From contig JAGNLW010000003.1 of NCBI GenBank assembly GCA_017999365.1, positions 62,001 to 126,000 of the forward strand: a stretch of DNA of 64,000 bases. Direction: 5' to 3'. Below, one piece after another: positions 61,794 to 64,000 of this stretch (the first letter of the stretch is position 1; each line of letters opens with the position of its first letter). The notes under the pieces were generated by a model that ran no database searches, was not told the origin of the DNA, and saw nothing but the letters and a program-made list of their open reading frames with translations. The translations under genes were made by a program, and so were the position numbers. Source of the DNA: Candidatus Aminicenantota bacterium (GTDB taxonomy: Bacteria > Acidobacteriota > Aminicenantia > Aminicenantales > Saccharicenantaceae).

Positions 61794-61822
61794 TGGGACG
61801 AGGGCCCGAAGAAAGGCGGAAC

Positions 61823-62566
61823 GTGGACATCGAATTCGACCTCATCATCCAGCTCCAGCAGCTGGACACCGAGCTCCGCAACGCCGCCCTCGTCATCGAA
61901 GGCATCCCCCGCCTCGTCCAGGACGTCGACAAGCGCATCCAGGCCACCACCCAGCTCGTCGCCGACGCCAAGGACAAGATGGCCAAGAACCAGAAGGCGC
62001 GCCGCGACCTCGAGAACGAGGTCAAGGACCTGAAGGTCCAGATCGGCAAGTACAAGCGCCAGCTCAACGAGGTCAAGACCAACAAGGAATACACCTCGCT
62101 CCTCCACGAGATCGAGGAGACCCAGCGCAAGGTCGACACCCTCGAGGAGGCCATCATCGCCGAGATGCTGGCCGCCGACGACGTCGAGGAGGAGATCAAG
62201 GCCGCCCTCCACCGGCAGTCCCAGGAGGAGGACGTCCTCAAGAAGGAGAAGCTCGTCCTCGACGGCAAGCTCAAGGAGACCGAGGCCAAGCACGCCGCCC
62301 TGGCCAAGGAGCGGGAGGCCCTCCTGCCCCGCGTCCCCCGCGAGCAGCTCAAGCTCTACGAAGCCATCGCTTCGAAGAAGGGCGGGGCCGCCCTGTCCCC
62401 CGTCACGGGCGACTTCTGCGCCATGTGCCACATGCGGGTCCGGCCGCAGATGCTGAACGAGATCCGGGACAAGACCGCGGTCATCCTGTGCGAAGCCTGC
62501 GGCCGCATCCTCTATTGGACCGAGAAGCCCGAGCCGGTCAAGCCCGGGCCACCCGCCGCCGAATAG
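61823..62566 (+). CDS. Coiled-coil protein with C4-type zinc ribbon
   Basis: 247 residues. Residues 1-165 are a long coiled coil (heptads such as KDKMAKNQKARRDLENEVKDLKVQIGKYKRQ); residues about 190-225 form a zinc ribbon with CAMCHM and CEACGRILYW. This family is widespread (sometimes near nif3 or rnhA genes) and of uncertain function, probably nucleic-acid associated. The GTG at 61823 has GAAAGG upstream; an ATG at 61793 lies in the tRNA end and is rejected. It starts 29 nt after the tRNA. Confidence 0.85.
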   Translation: MDIEFDLIIQLQQLDTELRNAALVIEGIPRLVQDVDKRIQATTQLVADAKDKMAKNQKARRDLENEVKDLKVQIGKYKRQLNEVKTNKEYTSLLHEIEETQRKVDTLEEAIIAEMLAADDVEEEIKAALHRQSQEEDVLKKEKLVLDGKLKETEAKHAALAKEREALLPRVPREQLKLYEAIASKKGGAALSPVTGDFCAMCHMRVRPQMLNEIRDKTAVILCEACGRILYWTEKPEPVKPGPPAAE

Positions 62567-62578
62567 GCGCGGGGCGCC

Positions 62579-64000
62579 TCAGCCCCCGATCGTCCCGTCG
62601 TCCCGCCCCTCCTCGCCGTCCTCCCGGTAGAGCGCGTCGATGGCGTCCCGGTACTCGCTCGTCACGTTGGCCCGGCGGACCTTGAGGGAGGGCGTGATCT
62701 CGCCCCTCTCGATGTCGAAGTCGCGGTGCAGGACGGCGATCTTCTTGACCCGCTCGTAGGAGGCCAGCTGAGGCGTGGCCCGGTCGACCTCGGACTTGAG
62801 GAAATCGACGACGCGCCGGTCCTTGCACAGCTCCTCGATCGTCCCGAACGGGATGCCCTGCGACTTGGCGTAGTCCCGGAGCTTGTCGAAGTCCGGCACG
62901 ACGAGAGCGGCGATGAAGCGCTGGCGGTCGCCGAGGACCACGGCGTTGGTGATATAGGGGCTCGACTTGAGCAGGTTCTCGATGGGCTGGGGAGCGATGT
63001 TCTTGCCGCCGGAGGTGACCAGGAGGTCCTTCTTGCGGTCGGTGATGGCGAGAAAGCCGTCGGCGTCCAGCTGTCCGATGTCGCCCGTGTGGAACCAGCC
63101 GCCCTCCATGACCTCGCGGGTCTCGGCCTCCTTCTTGTAGTAGCCCTTCATGACGTTGGGCCCGCGGGCCAGGATCTCGCCGTCCTCGGCGATCTTGACC
63201 TCGACGCCGGGGATGACCTTGCCGACGGTGCCCAGGCGGGTGGCGCCGAAGGCGTTGATGGAGATGACGGGGGACGTCTCGGTCAGTCCGTAGCCCTCGA
63301 GAATGGTCAAGCCGAGGGCGTAGAAGAACTCGGCGATGTCCTTCGACAGGGGCGCCCCGCCCGAGACGAAGAGCCGGACCCGGCCGCCCGTCTTGGCGAT
63401 GACCTTGGAGAAGACGAGCTTGGCGGCGATCCGGCGCCGGAAGGCCAGGCCGCCGGGGACGGGCCGCCCGGCCAGCTCGATCGCGCTGGCGGCCTTGCCG
63501 ACCCCGAGGGCCCAGAAGAAGATCTTCCGCCGCAGGGACGGGCTGGCCAGGACCTGGTCCATGACCTTGGTGTAGATCTTCTCGAAGACGCGGGGCACGC
63601 TGACCATGATGTGGGGCCGGACCTCGAGGAGGTTCTGGGCCACGGCCTCGACGCTCTCGGCGAAGGCCACCGTCGAACCCTTGTAGAGATAGGTGAACAT
63701 GACCATGCGCTCGAGGACGTGGGACAGCGGCAGGAAGGACAAGGCCGTGTCCTCGGAGGAGATCTGGATGATCTCCGCGGACGTCCGGATATTGCTGACG
63801 AGGTTGTCATGGGTCAGGATGACGCCTTTCGGGACGCCTGTCGTACCCGAAGTATAGATGAGCGTGGCCTCGTCCTCCGGCCTGACCCGGGCCACCATCG
63901 CCTCGTAGAGGTCCGGCTCTTTCGCGGCCAGCTCGCGGCCCTTCTCCAGTACGGAGGCCAGGGTCAGGACGCCGGCCGGGGCCGTCTCGGCGAAGGTGAT
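62579..64000 (-). CDS. Long-chain fatty acid--CoA ligase-like AMP-forming synthetase (5' end outside window)
   Basis: The last 473 residues are present; the N-terminus lies past the right edge. YTSGTTGVPKGVILTHDN is the AMP-binding P-loop, followed by LPLSHVLERM, GYGLTETSPV, the TGDIG...DRKKDLLVTSGGKNIAPQPIE hinge and a C-terminal catalytic region. The C-terminal Lys is not obvious near the usual position (SLKVRR). The family (FadD15/long-chain acyl-CoA synthetase) activates fatty acids with ATP and CoA. It is convergent with the zinc-ribbon gene, 12 nt apart. Confidence 0.9.
   Translation of the reverse strand: MTFAETAPAGVLTLASVLEKGRELAAKEPDLYEAMVARVRPEDEATLIYTSGTTGVPKGVILTHDNLVSNIRTSAEIIQISSEDTALSFLPLSHVLERMVMFTYLYKGSTVAFAESVEAVAQNLLEVRPHIMVSVPRVFEKIYTKVMDQVLASPSLRRKIFFWALGVGKAASAIELAGRPVPGGLAFRRRIAAKLVFSKVIAKTGGRVRLFVSGGAPLSKDIAEFFYALGLTILEGYGLTETSPVISINAFGATRLGTVGKVIPGVEVKIAEDGEILARGPNVMKGYYKKEAETREVMEGGWFHTGDIGQLDADGFLAITDRKKDLLVTSGGKNIAPQPIENLLKSSPYITNAVVLGDRQRFIAALVVPDFDKLRDYAKSQGIPFGTIEELCKDRRVVDFLKSEVDRATPQLASYERVKKIAVLHRDFDIERGEITPSLKVRRANVTSEYRDAIDALYREDGEEGRDDGTIGG

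Noticed and set aside
61793..61822. ATG at 61793 as the start of the zinc-ribbon gene
   Set aside because: It overlaps the last base of the tRNA and has no ribosome-binding site; the GTG at 61823 has one.

Overview
The window is a high-GC, densely coded bacterial chromosome segment of 50 protein genes and two tRNA genes, with no rRNA, CRISPR array, phage region or intact insertion sequence. The host has an outer membrane: there are lipoproteins with lipoboxes, an RND pump, an outer-membrane beta-barrel and a Tat-exported molybdoenzyme. Many secreted peptidases and glycosidases point to a heterotroph living on protein and glycans. The gene content resembles Acidobacteriota or Candidatus Aminicenantes, but that is an impression and no marker was compared.

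Layout. 1-10544 (minus): an eight-gene operon running from an HD-domain protein through GHL-type, GH18 and GH42 enzymes, a ROK kinase, a SIS protein and an MFS transporter to a GH116 beta-glucosidase cut by the window edge. It looks like a glycan uptake and degradation unit. 10545-10910: a 144-nt nested palindromic element. 10911-15849: mobA facing a DMSO-reductase-type operon (anchor, Fe-S subunit, catalytic subunit, extra membrane protein). 15990-26246: a beta-propeller protein, bacterioferritin, a small lipoprotein with a TauE exporter, an M14 peptidase with an ICMT-like protein, a beta-barrel, an S9 peptidase and a YbjQ protein. 26243-31378: GH27 with a NagX-like acyltransferase, a phosphodiester glycosidase and an Nramp-like transporter. 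31387-37584: tRNA-Leu, an S41 peptidase, a toxin-antitoxin pair with a broken toxin, an alpha/beta hydrolase and rsgA. 37710-46326: an RND pump, dipeptidyl peptidase III and an M28 peptidase. 46482-51323: an ATP-grasp ligase, a zinc peptidase, a DEAD-box helicase and a NahK-like kinase. 51353-57228: a VPS10-type protein and a TPR, GlmU-like, ACT, ornithine-cyclodeaminase-like operon. 57411-64000: larB, dnaG-rpoD, a CAT-anticodon tRNA, a zinc-ribbon coiled-coil protein and a partial acyl-CoA ligase.

The most notable signals are non-coding. Two families of short palindromes recur: type A, four copies with one conserved mispair that gives each copy an orientation, and type B, two copies of 54 nt. 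One type A copy is translated inside the ROK kinase. Promoter-like sequences (TTGACN, about 17 nt, TAnnnT) recur, and at three genes the -10 box ends 6-7 nt before the start codon, suggesting leaderless mRNAs. Two very short ORFs overlap the starts of the ATP-grasp and rpoD genes. A dyad overlaps the -35 box of the dnaG promoter, and another lies in the spacer of the toxin-antitoxin promoter.
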